Below are positions 5,815 to 5,864 of a DNA stretch of 5,864 nt, piece by piece (position 1 is the first letter of the stretch; each line of letters opens with the position of its first letter). The translations under genes and the position numbers were made by a program. Origin of the DNA: CAZLLV01 sp964560325 (GTDB lineage Bacteria > Acidobacteriota > Thermoanaerobaculia > Multivoradales > DATKCC01). The notes under the pieces were generated by a model that saw only the letters and a list, made by a program, of their open reading frames with translations, was not told where the DNA came from and did not search any database. Location: NCBI GenBank assembly GCA_964560325.1, contig CAZLLV010000451.1:1-5864 (forward strand). Reading direction: 5' to 3'.

Positions 5815-5864
5815 TCCCCGCGGTCCCACCCGGGTCCGCCACGCCGCCGTCCGCTCCGCTCCCG

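Noticed and set aside
5815..5864. A further gene or terminator after the Usp gene
   Set aside because: Only 50 nt remain. No start signal, convincing hairpin with a T run or recognisable coding sequence is visible.

Overview
The window is GC-rich (roughly two thirds G+C by eye) and bacterial. It carries a translation locus with the gene order rlmB - tRNA-Thr(TGT) - tRNA-Tyr(GTA) - tRNA-Gly(TCC) - [extra gene] - tRNA-Thr(GGT) - tuf, all on the minus strand, and a divergent universal-stress-protein gene on the plus strand at the right end. The tRNA order and the following tuf match the classical thrU-tyrU-glyT-thrT-tufB operon of Enterobacteria and many other Gram-negative bacteria. The extra gene encodes a secreted repeat protein whose sequence reminds me, from memory only, of secreted hypothetical proteins of Acidobacteriota (Thermoanaerobaculia-like). 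The phylum is therefore a tentative inference.

Layout, read right to left along the minus strand. rlmB (4390-3668, GTG start) encodes a SpoU-family 23S rRNA 2'-O-methyltransferase. A sigma70-like promoter (-35 3621-3626, -10 3598-3603) then precedes three tRNA genes with encoded CCA ends (3567-3267). Next comes an unexpected 504-codon gene (3188-1674) with a strong Shine-Dalgarno, a signal peptide, two copies of a ~112-residue domain and a Pro/Asp linker. After its stop lie about 200 bp of hairpin-rich non-coding DNA and a near-consensus sigma70 promoter (TTTACA-17-TATCAT, 1456-1428). That promoter leads into tRNA-Thr(GGT) (1359-1285) and tuf (1192 to the window edge). tuf has 397 sense codons inside the window, and the base at position 1 fits the first base of a stop codon.

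On the plus strand, 4510-5814 encodes a 434-residue protein made of three tandem Usp domains, the middle one degenerate. It is divergent from rlmB. Both genes have a TAnnnT element 6-7 nt before the start codon and no clear Shine-Dalgarno, which suggests leaderless transcripts.

Together the locus supplies elongation factor Tu, four tRNAs it carries and an rRNA modification enzyme. Its most unusual property is the secreted-protein gene lodged between glyT and thrT. The gene appears to split the operon into two transcription units, with a new promoter rescuing thrT-tuf.
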